Shown here piece by piece: positions 37,187 to 45,465 of a stretch of DNA of 64,000 nt. The notes below the pieces were generated by a model. It worked only from the letters and a program-made list of their open reading frames with translations. It did no database searches and was not told the origin of the DNA. How positions within the stretch are numbered: position 1 is the stretch's first letter; every line of letters begins with the position of its first letter. Both the position numbers and the translations under genes were made by a program. Source of the DNA: Chloroflexota bacterium (GTDB taxonomy: Bacteria; Chloroflexota; Dehalococcoidia; JABGRK01); contig JABGRK010000014.1 of the NCBI GenBank assembly GCA_018648325.1, positions 1,656 through 65,655 on the forward strand, read 5' to 3'.

Positions 37187-38548
37187 ATGAAGGAGTATGA
37201 CCTTATAGCTATCGGCTCCGGTGCGGGCATGAGTGTGCTTAGCGATGCGGTGGACAGTGGCGCCAAAGCTGCGCTGGTCGATAAAGGGCCTATGGGTGGG
37301 ACATGCCTTAATCTTGGCTGTATTCCGTCCAAAATGCTCATATATTCGGCGGACAGGGTAGTCGAGATACAGGAGTCGGCCAAGCTGGGAATAACGGCTG
37401 AAGTTAAGGGTGTAGATTTTAAAGCGATAATGGAGAGGATGCGAACCAGCATTAACGGATACAGCGATGGTATGCGCCAGGCTGCTCTTAAAACGAATGA
37501 GTTCGATTATTATGAGGGTGAAGGGCATTTCGTCAGTGATTATACTCTGGAGGTAAACGGTCAGCAGATCAAGGGTGACAGGATAATAATAGCCTCAGGT
37601 ATGCGTCCGTTTGTTCCCCCTGTGCAGGGCATCGACACTGTGGACTATCTTACCAATGAATCGGCACTGCAGCTTACCGAGAAACCCGACAGCCTGATAA
37701 TAGTTGGCGGTGGCTATATAGGTGTTGAGTTTGCGCACTTCTTTGCAGCTATGGGCACAAAAGTCACCATTATCGAAATGGGCAACAGGCTTGTAGCAAA
37801 CGAGGATTCGGAGCTATCCGATTTGCTAAGGAAAAAGCTGGGTGATCGTGTGAAGATTCTTACTGTGGTGCAGGCCGATCAGATTAGAAACAATGGTGAT
37901 TCGGTTACCGTTGTCATTAAGGATTTGGCCAGTGGCAAAAAGAGGGAAGTAACTGCACAGCGGTTGATGATGGCCGTGGGAAGGCGTTCCAACGCAGACA
38001 CTTTAAAAATAGAAAACACAAGTATTGAAGTCGATAAACGAGGTTATATCAAGGTTAACGATTATCTGGAAACTAATGTGAAGAACATCTGGGCCATCGG
38101 TGATGCCAACGGAGCCAGTATGTTCAGACACACAGCTAATAAAGAGGCTGATCTTGTGTCAAAAAACATCTTTGAAAACGCAGGGACGAAGATGGATTAT
38201 ACGGCCATACCTCATGCTGTTTTCTCTCATCCTCAAATAGCAGGTGTGGGTCTTACCGAGCAGGCTGCTAGAAAAGATTACGATGTTTATGTGGGCAAGG
38301 CCAGTTACTTTGATGTGGCCAAGGGCGAGGCCATGATGGAGACGGATGGTTTTGCCAAGGCGATAGTTGAGAAGGGCACTTTAAAAATACTCGGTTTTCA
38401 CATCATTGGGCCATATGCGCCCATACTAGTTCAGGAAGTGGTAAACGCCATTGAGTCGGGTGGGCATTTGCATGAGATATCGGCGGCAACGCACATTCAC
38501 CCTGCTCTCACCGAACTCATAGAGAGTGCGCTTGGCAATCTTGAGTAG
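37187..38548 (+). CDS. Dihydrolipoamide dehydrogenase-like flavoprotein
   Basis: A 453-residue flavin disulfide reductase. The redox-active pair is Cys40/Cys45 in GGTCLNLGCIPSK, the NAD loop is IVGGGYIGVEFAHF, and the C-terminal THIHPALTELIE supplies the His-Glu catalytic base. The full set favours a lipoyl- or mycothiol-type disulfide reductase over the MerA-like protein at 34487. No lipoyl-bearing dehydrogenase complex is nearby, so the partner is unknown. AGAGGAG precedes the ATG. Confidence 0.9.
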   Translation: MKEYDLIAIGSGAGMSVLSDAVDSGAKAALVDKGPMGGTCLNLGCIPSKMLIYSADRVVEIQESAKLGITAEVKGVDFKAIMERMRTSINGYSDGMRQAALKTNEFDYYEGEGHFVSDYTLEVNGQQIKGDRIIIASGMRPFVPPVQGIDTVDYLTNESALQLTEKPDSLIIVGGGYIGVEFAHFFAAMGTKVTIIEMGNRLVANEDSELSDLLRKKLGDRVKILTVVQADQIRNNGDSVTVVIKDLASGKKREVTAQRLMMAVGRRSNADTLKIENTSIEVDKRGYIKVNDYLETNVKNIWAIGDANGASMFRHTANKEADLVSKNIFENAGTKMDYTAIPHAVFSHPQIAGVGLTEQAARKDYDVYVGKASYFDVAKGEAMMETDGFAKAIVEKGTLKILGFHIIGPYAPILVQEVVNAIESGGHLHEISAATHIHPALTELIESALGNLE

Positions 38549-38598
38549 ATTGCCTTCTTTTTGATATTACCACCTTTAATGTGCTGCCATTGGCGACT

Positions 38599-39549
38599 CT
38601 ATTTCTGTTTGGCGCCACAGTATGGACAATGTGGCATTGACCTATCCATTTGTTTGCCACACTGACGACAGAATTTTTGACGCTTGACTTTGGTTCTGGC
38701 TTTACCTGTGGGTCGGCGCTTGGTCCGCGATTTTTGCCTCAGCACTATTATCACAATCGCACCGATAATGATTATTGCCATTACGATACTAACAATGGCG
38801 GTTGCGGGTGATGTAGACCCGTCACCTGCAGATCCGGCTGGAATCTCAACAGATGGTCTTGGGTCTGATTTAATGTATTCAATATCAAGCGCGATTGGTG
38901 AATCCTCATCCACAGCTAAGTTGGTAAGGCTGTAGTATTCGGCAGGATATTTCCCGTCCCAGGCGTTATGAGTTATTGTAGTGCCTGATGGTTCAACATC
39001 AAACTCACTTGAAGTGCGTGGTTGCAAAACGTAAATGTCCAGATCTGCAATGGGATACAGAAAGGAGAATTCATAATCAATTGTTTTTGCTGTGTCTCCA
39101 ATGATAATAGGGTCATAATATGCAACAACAAAACTATTAGATTCTATAGTAAAGGTGATTTCGTGCCATCCTGCTATCTCTGATTCTATTGTTTCAGGGA
39201 AAGGATCACCAATGGTTTTAGTAGGATCAACGTATCCACCGCGTACGTATCCTCCACTAGTACTGAAGAAACCTGCTGTATGCATTGAAGCTGCATCCGG
39301 TACTAGGAATCTAACCGTTGCTGGATCTGCTGCGCTTGCTGTTATACCTGTTATTTGACCTCTGTAGAACACCAGAAGCTGTGTCCCACCCAATTCCTGT
39401 GGATCATCGTACTCCGGGTATACCCTAAGTTCTACACTACTTAGTCCGGTGGGTTCGTCTTCAGGGGCAGCTAAAGCCAATGGTGCATAGCTTACTGATA
39501 GCAAGCCTATTACCACAAATAGCAGCAATAGACGATATATTTTTGTCAT
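38599..39549 (-). CDS. Membrane-anchored extracytoplasmic protein with C-terminal zinc ribbon
   Basis: A 316-residue protein with a signal peptide (cleavage likely after ALAA near residue 28), then about 210 residues of extracytoplasmic beta-rich sequence. A single membrane helix (about 242-265) precedes a basic linker and a cytoplasmic zinc ribbon, CRQCGKQMDRSMPHCPYCG. Parts of the outer domain resemble the protein at 53350-54636 inside the ccm cluster: a YEFSFLYPIADLDIYVLQ segment here against DFSRNFHYPLAGSYVIAVQ there. The two look like paralogues. Function unknown. It is convergent with the lipoamide dehydrogenase-like gene. Confidence 0.75.
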   Translation of the reverse strand: MTKIYRLLLLFVVIGLLSVSYAPLALAAPEDEPTGLSSVELRVYPEYDDPQELGGTQLLVFYRGQITGITASAADPATVRFLVPDAASMHTAGFFSTSGGYVRGGYVDPTKTIGDPFPETIESEIAGWHEITFTIESNSFVVAYYDPIIIGDTAKTIDYEFSFLYPIADLDIYVLQPRTSSEFDVEPSGTTITHNAWDGKYPAEYYSLTNLAVDEDSPIALDIEYIKSDPRPSVEIPAGSAGDGSTSPATAIVSIVMAIIIIGAIVIIVLRQKSRTKRRPTGKARTKVKRQKFCRQCGKQMDRSMPHCPYCGAKQK

Positions 39550-39765
39550 TTAAAAAACCTACTTAATATTATTATCCTATTAATTCTAAACGAGTGCCGT
39601 AAATTCGTCAAACCAAATACGCGAATAACAAAAACCAGTTTAAAATTGCTGCAAACCTGATAAGCATGGTAGAATTGATTATAAAAGCAACAGTGGATTA
39701 ATGCACAATTTTTGTTATTCGGCTGGGCACACAGGCCCAACAATACTATATAGATGTGGTAAAGC

Positions 39766-40080
39766 ATGAACGCATGGATAGTTGCGCTCATTATTTTTGT
39801 ATTGACGCTGCCTTTTGGCTACTGGAGGGCAGCTGTAAGAAAACTCTGCCTGCAGTGGTTTCTGGCTATTCACTTGCCTGTTCTCATTGTCATCGCCATG
39901 CGTTTTATTAGCGGGTTGTGGCAGTGGTACACATATCCCTTATTCATAGGAGCGTTTTTCCTTGGACATTTTTTGGCCGCTAGGCTATATCACTGGTGGA
40001 AAAGGCATGCTAAAGCAAAGGTTACTGCCTGTCTTGTCTGGAATGTGGTCAAGGAATTGCAATTGCGGACCAAGAAATAG
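39766..40080 (+). CDS. Small membrane protein, three predicted helices
   Basis: 104 residues with hydrophobic helices at about 3-22, 31-50 and 57-77, and a His/Trp-rich short loop (LYHWWKRHA). No family recognised. The ATG is preceded by a weak GTGG. It lies 33 bases before the membrane histidine kinase on the same strand and may be co-transcribed with it as an accessory protein. Confidence 0.5.
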   Translation: MNAWIVALIIFVLTLPFGYWRAAVRKLCLQWFLAIHLPVLIVIAMRFISGLWQWYTYPLFIGAFFLGHFLAARLYHWWKRHAKAKVTACLVWNVVKELQLRTKK

Positions 40081-40113
40081 CTTCTAAAAACAGAAAGAGC
40101 TGGTAATTGGTCA

Positions 40114-41136
40114 TTGTTTAAGAGGCATACCTTATTTAATAGACAAGTTTATTTACGCGTTGCCATATCTATTGGATTGTGGTTTTGTGTTTTGCTGTTT
40201 CATGCTGTTATTGAATACTATACTGAACTGGCAGACCACGTTAATCCCGGGCATAGCTTCTGGGAACTACTGACTCTACAATCTGACCTTCTGGAAGTCT
40301 ACATATTTACATTTGTATTGTGTATTCTTGTGGCCTTTGGTTTGTACTCGGGAATAATTACGGCCAAGCAAAAAAGACTGGAACAGCAATTAACAGAGTA
40401 TTCGGATAATCTGGAGACAAAAGTCAAAGAACGTACAAAGGACCTTGAAGTCGAAGTAGATGAGCGCAGGCAGGCGGAGGAAAAAGTGCGCAGCATTTCA
40501 AAGCACATGGAGAGGGTGCGTGAAGAAGAAAGAACGAATGTGGCGCGTGAGATTCATGATGAATTGGGGCAAATGTTAATGGGTTTGAAAATCGATTTAG
40601 GAGAATTGGATGAGACGTTTCCTCGGGAGCATGAAAAGATAGATTCAATGTCTGAGCATGTTGATTCTCTTATGAATTCCGTACGAAGGATTTCAACGGA
40701 GCTTAGGCCCAGCATTCTTGATGACCTTGGTATTATTGATGCACTTGAATGGCAGGCAGCAGAATTTGAGAAGCGCACAGGTATAAAGTGTGAATTTCCT
40801 TCTTGCCCGGATGATATTGTTCTAAATAAAGGCCGTTCATCGACCGTTTTCAGGATTTTTCAGGAAACATTGACCAATATAGCTCGTCATGCCAATGCAA
40901 GCCAGGTTGAAATTACCGTAGAACTGGAAGGAAGCGATCTTGTTTTACGTATCATGGATAATGGTAAGGGATTTGTGAAAGAAAACACTTATGATCCCAG
41001 CGCATTTGGTTTGATTGGTATGCAAGAGCGGGCGCAATTTTGGGAGGGCCACTTAAATATAACCTCCACCTTGGGTGAGGGTACAACCGTTCAACTAGGC
41101 ATTCCGCTGCCTGACAAGGAGAATTCGGATGATTAG
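40114..41136 (+). CDS. Membrane sensor histidine kinase, NarX/DegS-type (HisKA_3)
   Basis: A 340-residue kinase using a TTG start. Two membrane helices (about 13-33 and 60-82) enclose a short outer loop of only about 25 residues, so ligand sensing is probably within the membrane or by a partner. A coiled coil follows (88-130), then the HisKA_3 domain with His148 in REIHDELGQ. The ATPase domain has ETLTNIARHANA, DNGKGF and GLIGMQERA. It overlaps the response regulator by eight bases. The pair stands just before the cytochrome block and could regulate it, but the regulator frame is broken. Confidence 0.9.
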   Translation: MFKRHTLFNRQVYLRVAISIGLWFCVLLFHAVIEYYTELADHVNPGHSFWELLTLQSDLLEVYIFTFVLCILVAFGLYSGIITAKQKRLEQQLTEYSDNLETKVKERTKDLEVEVDERRQAEEKVRSISKHMERVREEERTNVAREIHDELGQMLMGLKIDLGELDETFPREHEKIDSMSEHVDSLMNSVRRISTELRPSILDDLGIIDALEWQAAEFEKRTGIKCEFPSCPDDIVLNKGRSSTVFRIFQETLTNIARHANASQVEITVELEGSDLVLRIMDNGKGFVKENTYDPSAFGLIGMQERAQFWEGHLNITSTLGEGTTVQLGIPLPDKENSDD

Positions 41137-41708
41137 AATACTGATAGTTGACGATCACCCAATTGTCAGGGATGGATTACGATTGCTGATTGAAAAAATC
41201 CCTGACATGATTATAGTGGATGAGGCAATCAGTGGAGAAGAGGCTCTCCAGAAGATTGGGGCTGGGGAGTTTGATGCAGTTGTATTGGATATAACCTTAC
41301 CCGGTATGAGTGGTATTAAGTGTTCATACAGAGGGTCCTTATATCAAAAGAGCTTTTGAAGCTGGTGCGGCCGGCTATCTTTCAAAGGACAGTGCTCGCG
41401 AAGAACTGATTAACGCAATCAAAGCAATATCTGCAGGGCAAAGGTATCTCAGTGCATCTATTGCACAGCAATTGGCTATCAGTCTGGATGGTGATAGCGA
41501 TGGTCAACCTAAGCAACTCACGCCAAGGGAATTTGAGATTATGCGTATGCTATCATCTGGTAAAACGGTTTCAGAAGTCTCAAGAGAGTTGTTCCTCAGC
41601 GTAAAAACAGTTAGCACTCACAGAACACGAATTTTGCAGAAATTAAACTTAAAAACCAACGTAGAACTGGCTTACTACGCTATGAAAAACAAACTGCTGG
41701 ATGAATAG
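41129..41708 (+). pseudogene. NarL/FixJ-type response regulator broken by a frameshifting deletion
   Basis: Two reading frames together make one response regulator. The first (41129-41359) gives the receiver start ILIVDDHPIVRDGLRLL and the phospho-accepting aspartate in VVLDITLPGMSGI, then runs into nonsense. The second (from about 41310 in the next frame) resumes with VLSVHTEGPYIKRAFEAGAAGYLSK. It continues through an intact LuxR-type helix-turn-helix (LTPREFEIMRMLSSGKTVSEVS). About 15 residues expected between GMSGI and VLSVH are absent, so the cause is a deletion of about 45-50 bases, not a one-base error. A functional full-length regulator cannot be made as the sequence stands. Confidence 0.85.
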
Positions 41709-41841
41709 GGTAGCCCTATAATATTTGTGACTGGCTTTTGATATTATCACCCCTGATATCACCTCTAATTAATTACCACTTTGTAGCATTAAAATCGGTT
41801 ATTTTTAGCATATATCCTATTGTATTTTACACTACACCCTT

Positions 41842-41951
41842 CGTAGTATTACCACTCCGTAGGACAAAAAACAAGTAAGATTACGCATAACATCCTACGT
41901 GCGTATCCTACGCGTAATTCCGAGGCAAATAGGACATATTCCAATAGGAAT
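41842..41951. promoter_or_regulatory. Cluster of CGTAGGA-type half-sites upstream of the 8-haem cytochrome
   Basis: The gene-free stretch 41709-42116 holds CGTAGTA (41842-41848) and CGTAGGA (41858-41864). The inverted form TCCTACG occurs at 41893-41899 and 41906-41912. A separate palindrome ATTCC-AATA-GGAAT lies at 41938-41951. Repeated half-sites in both orientations upstream of a gene are typical of activator binding regions, and the adjacent NarL-type regulator is the obvious candidate. The rest of this 408-base stretch is AT-rich, with no gene seen. Confidence 0.45.
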
Positions 41952-42116
41952 CCCCGTCATTACTCTTCATAGTATTAGTGTAGGGTTGCTGTGCCAATTT
42001 TCTGGGGGCGCATATATATGTTGGGGCTCGGTTCTGGTGTCAGCGCTCTTATAGCAATAGTTATCTTTGGGGTTTCATGATTCAACACATACTATAAAAG
42101 AAGGAGGGATTTGAGT

Positions 42117-43361
42117 ATGAAGAACAAAGGACTTTTGATTCTAGGCTTACTCGCACTGGCATTATTGGCCGGAATATCGGCCATGGCTTGTAGCGGGGCT
42201 ATAGGGCCAGCAGGCGCAGACGGCGCAGATGGTGCAGACGGTGCCGATGGTGCCGATGGTGCAAATGGCATAGTTGGTACAGCTGGCGCAGATGGTGCAG
42301 TGGGACCGGCAGGTAATGCTGCAACTTATGTTGGCTCTGATACCTGCGCAGCATGTCACGCTGATCAGGCAGCACTTTTTGAGAAGTCCGGACATGGCTA
42401 TAAATTAAACAAAGTCGTGGACGGGGTAGCTCCCACATATCCATTCACAGAGATAACGGCTTTACCCGTTGTAGATGGAGTCCAGTTAACCTGGGATGAC
42501 ATTTCCTATGTAATAGGCGGATACAACTGGAAAGCACGTTTTATTGATCTAGATGGATATATTTATACAGGTATAGCGGGTGACACTACTCAGTACAACT
42601 TTGCCAACCCGGTGGTTGGTAACGATATCGGCTTCGTCGCATATCATGCTGGAGAACAAAAACCTTACAGCTGTGGTCCGTGCCATACCACCGGCTATAA
42701 CCCGGATGGTCATCAGGATGATCTTCCAGGTATGGTAGGCACATGGGCTGAAGACGGCATTGGCTGTGAAGAATGTCATGGACCTGGCAGCAACCACGCT
42801 GCTTCTCCTTATGGCGTAGCTCTCAAGATCGACCGTGATTCCGAGGCATGCGGCGATTGTCACCTCAGAGGATCTGACACAGCGATTGATGCTAAGGGCG
42901 GTTTTATTAAGCATCACGAGCAGTATGAAGAAATATTCCAGTCTGGGCACTTGGCCTTGGATTGCGTGGATTGCCATGATCCCCATGCGGGAGTCATTCA
43001 GGGCAGACAGCCTGAATCAACAGTAGCAACTGTAAATGTCAGTTGTGAAAACTGCCATTTCAACGAGGCTGAGAACCAGGCATCTGATGCTATGAAGGCT
43101 GAAGTTGAGTGTATCGATTGTCATATGCCGCGTATTGTCAAGAGCGCAGTAGGCGATGCCGCAGCGTATACGGGCGATATTCGCACTCACTTGTTTGCCA
43201 TAAACCCAGCAGCCACGTCTCAGTTCACAGACGACGGAAAGTACGCTATCTCACAGATAGGGCTGGACTTTGGCTGTAAATCATGCCATCGCACCGACGG
43301 CGAATCATTTGAAATAAGTGATGCTGGTTTGGTAGCAGAGGCAACCGGTTACCACGAATAA
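42117..43361 (+). CDS. Octahaem c-type cytochrome lipoprotein with collagen-like stalk
   Basis: A 414-residue exported cytochrome. The signal peptide ends at a probable lipobox with Cys25 (SAMAC). Residues 27-68 are 14 consecutive Gly-X-Y triplets, mostly GAD. Eight CXXCH haem sites follow (CAACH, CGPCH, CEECH, CGDCH, CVDCH, CENCH, CIDCH, CKSCH), and extra histidines can serve as distal ligands. The layout suggests a lipid-anchored haem domain held away from the membrane on a rod. An electron-transfer role follows from the haems; the partner is unknown. AGGAGGG precedes the ATG. An in-frame TTG lies two codons upstream, exactly as in the 6-haem protein at 49195. Confidence 0.9.
   Translation: MKNKGLLILGLLALALLAGISAMACSGAIGPAGADGADGADGADGADGANGIVGTAGADGAVGPAGNAATYVGSDTCAACHADQAALFEKSGHGYKLNKVVDGVAPTYPFTEITALPVVDGVQLTWDDISYVIGGYNWKARFIDLDGYIYTGIAGDTTQYNFANPVVGNDIGFVAYHAGEQKPYSCGPCHTTGYNPDGHQDDLPGMVGTWAEDGIGCEECHGPGSNHAASPYGVALKIDRDSEACGDCHLRGSDTAIDAKGGFIKHHEQYEEIFQSGHLALDCVDCHDPHAGVIQGRQPESTVATVNVSCENCHFNEAENQASDAMKAEVECIDCHMPRIVKSAVGDAAAYTGDIRTHLFAINPAATSQFTDDGKYAISQIGLDFGCKSCHRTDGESFEISDAGLVAEATGYHE
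42195..42320 (+). repeat. Collagen-like Gly-X-Y coding repeat (14 triplets)
   Basis: This tract encodes GAI, GPA, five GAD, GAN, GIV, GTA, GAD, GAV, GPA and GNA. The GAD units come from near-identical nine-base DNA repeats, which could expand or contract by slippage and change the stalk length. Confidence 0.85.
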
Positions 43362-43388
43362 TTTCAATCGGGTAATACAAAGTATTAA

Positions 43389-43412
43389 GGGAGGAAGCTT
43401 TTGCTTCCTCCC
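43389..43412 (+). terminator. Strong hairpin after the octahaem cytochrome gene
   Basis: GGGAGGAAGC (43389-43398) and GCTTCCTCCC (43403-43412) are perfect complements around a TTTT loop. C-rich DNA follows rather than Ts, so it is not a standard intrinsic terminator. It may stabilise the mRNA end or pause polymerase. Confidence 0.5.
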
Positions 43413-43636
43413 CCTCCCCCCAGATTCCATTTCAATGTATATTTCTTTCTTCCCTGATTCTCATTATTTGAAAAGCAGTCATAATAAGTTTCGTTTCCAG
43501 TATTAATTACCCCCCGGATATATCAAGTGTATGCGCCTACTTGCTTTGGTGCAAATTCGCTGATTAATCCAGTTGCATTATTTTAAACTTAGGTAAGGTG
43601 ATTATGAGCTAATACGCTAGGTAAATAGAGCGGAAT

Positions 43637-44611
43637 ATGAAGCTGTGGAATAATAACATTTATGGTAGTATTAGCTGGGCATTAAAAAGGAAGGTAACAA
43701 CAAAGATTTTGAGAACATCATTTTTGGTTTTGATCATACTAATTCTTGGGATAGCCACTGTTGTTGCACTCGATTCTGATAAAGCCAATGCACTTGATGA
43801 GTCCGATTGTTTATCTTGTCATAGTGATCCAATGTTGGCTAAGCCAATAGTTGGTGGTGGTTCGATCCCTCTGTATGTTGATGGAGATGAACAAAGTGCT
43901 TCAGCCCATCGTTATATTGACTGTACCACCTGCCACACTACAGAGCCGCATTCGGTTGAGACTCCGCTGACCAAGGCGTCACTGGCTGAAAAATGTGGTA
44001 GCTGTCATCAATATCAGTACAAGTTGCATTTGGATAGCGTTCATGGAGAACAGTTGGCATTGGGTAATCCCGATGTAGCTACTTGTGTTGACTGTCATAG
44101 TGAAAATAGAAGTCCTCATAGCATAATCAGGGTACTAGAGCATAATGCGACTGCCTATAAAAAGAACATTGCTGCGACCTGTGCTGTATGTCATGGTGAT
44201 GGAGAATTAATGGCAAGCTATGATATCACAGAGAAGGTTTATGAGTCTTACATGCGTGATTTTCATGGTAAAGCGATGGAGCTGGGAGGCACTGAGCTTA
44301 GCCAATTAAATAAGGCGACTTGTACCAACTGTCACGGTGCCCATAACATAAAGAGTGTTAATAGCGAGGATTCGCCTGTGGGTACTTTAGAACATCTTGC
44401 TGCGACCTGTGAAGGGTGTCACGAAGGTGCAGGCGAAGAGTTTGCCAGTGGTTTCTTGGGGCATAAGCAGACAAGTGCTTCAACTGTACCAGTTGCATAC
44501 TATGTAGAGAAATTCTTTATCATAATGGTATGGGTTATTGGGGTTATTGCCATAGGGCTTGTGGCGCTGGCTGCTATTAGATATGCATCCCAGCACAGGT
44601 GGAAGGAATAA
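43637..44611 (+). CDS. Membrane-bound heptahaem c-type cytochrome
   Basis: A 324-residue protein with an N-terminal membrane anchor (about 26-48), seven CXXCH haem sites (CLSCH, CTTCH, CGSCH, CVDCH, CAVCH, CTNCH, CEGCH) and a second membrane helix near the C-terminus (about 290-313). The haem domain faces outside. The next gene, four bases on, is a cytochrome b, so the two probably form a quinol-oxidising complex that hands electrons to the soluble or lipid-anchored cytochromes around it. The spacing of haem sites resembles NrfH/NapC-related and octahaem-type proteins, but no enzyme-specific motif was recognised. Confidence 0.9.
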   Translation: MKLWNNNIYGSISWALKRKVTTKILRTSFLVLIILILGIATVVALDSDKANALDESDCLSCHSDPMLAKPIVGGGSIPLYVDGDEQSASAHRYIDCTTCHTTEPHSVETPLTKASLAEKCGSCHQYQYKLHLDSVHGEQLALGNPDVATCVDCHSENRSPHSIIRVLEHNATAYKKNIAATCAVCHGDGELMASYDITEKVYESYMRDFHGKAMELGGTELSQLNKATCTNCHGAHNIKSVNSEDSPVGTLEHLAATCEGCHEGAGEEFASGFLGHKQTSASTVPVAYYVEKFFIIMVWVIGVIAIGLVALAAIRYASQHRWKE

Positions 44612-44614
44612 TCC

Positions 44615-45415
44615 ATGGCAAGAACAAGAATTATTGTAAATGGCGATGGTATAGAAAGTATTGTTCGCTTTGATAAACATCAGATCGCGCAGCACTGGCT
44701 GCTCATCATCAGCGAAATGATGTTGTTACTCACCGGTTTGCCCCAGAAATTCGCTACATGGGCAGCCAGCCAGTGGTGGATAAATGTTTTGGGGGGAATG
44801 GAAAACGTCCGCATAGTTCATCGCATTGGTGCGTATTTGATGATAGCTCTTTGCGTTTACCATGTAATATACCTTCTGTATTCTATACTTGTACTTAAAA
44901 GACCTTTCCCTAAAAAGATGCTTCCAACGCGTCAGGATATTGTAGGTTTTTTCCAAGAGATGATGTACCTCGTAGGGTGGAGAAAAGAAGAGCCCAAATG
45001 GGACCGGTTTAACTGGAAAGAGAAATTTGAGTACTGGTCGATTGCCTGGGGCGGGCCTATTATGATTCTCTCCGGTTTCATTTTGATGTTCCCCGTTTTC
45101 TTTACAAATATGCTGCCTGGATGGATTGTTCCCACAGCACTGGTAGCGCACTCGTGGGAGGCGATTATTGCCCTAATATGGATTTTTGTAGTGCACTTCT
45201 TCTTTGTCCATTTTGGTCCGGGGGTATTTCCCTTGAATAAATCTATTTTCACAGGGAAAGTTCCTGTTAAGCTATACAAACATGAGCATCCTTTGGAATA
45301 TGAGAGATTGATTGCGCAACAAAAAGAAGAAGAAGGAAACGATTCCGGTCATACTGAAGATACACTCTATCGCGAAGGCGAAGAGGAAGAAGATAGTCTC
45401 TATTCTAAGAAATAG
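44615..45415 (+). CDS. Cytochrome b561/Ni-Fe hydrogenase-type b subunit
   Basis: A 266-residue membrane protein. DKHQIAQHWLLIISEMMLLLTG, RIVHRIGAYLMIALCVYHVIY and VAHSWEAIIALIWIFVVHFFFVHF give four or five helices with paired histidines. These fit the two b-haems of the cytochrome b561/formate dehydrogenase gamma family, which exchanges electrons with menaquinone. The C-terminal 35 residues are highly acidic and cytoplasmic. It starts four bases after the heptahaem cytochrome gene, indicating a two-subunit quinone-linked unit. Confidence 0.88.
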   Translation: MARTRIIVNGDGIESIVRFDKHQIAQHWLLIISEMMLLLTGLPQKFATWAASQWWINVLGGMENVRIVHRIGAYLMIALCVYHVIYLLYSILVLKRPFPKKMLPTRQDIVGFFQEMMYLVGWRKEEPKWDRFNWKEKFEYWSIAWGGPIMILSGFILMFPVFFTNMLPGWIVPTALVAHSWEAIIALIWIFVVHFFFVHFGPGVFPLNKSIFTGKVPVKLYKHEHPLEYERLIAQQKEEEGNDSGHTEDTLYREGEEEEDSLYSKK

Positions 45416-45465
45416 ATTAGTAATTTAAAAGATATGTCCAATTACTTGTTTGTGGGGTTTATATA

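Noticed and set aside
41310-41708. A separate short LuxR-type gene
   Set aside because: It begins in mid-receiver domain at a GTG without a ribosome site and completes the frame broken at about 41320, so it is the second half of one damaged response regulator.
42162-42444. Cys/His-rich frames opposite the octahaem cytochrome stalk
   Set aside because: These come from reading the Gly-X-Y repeat and haem codons backwards.
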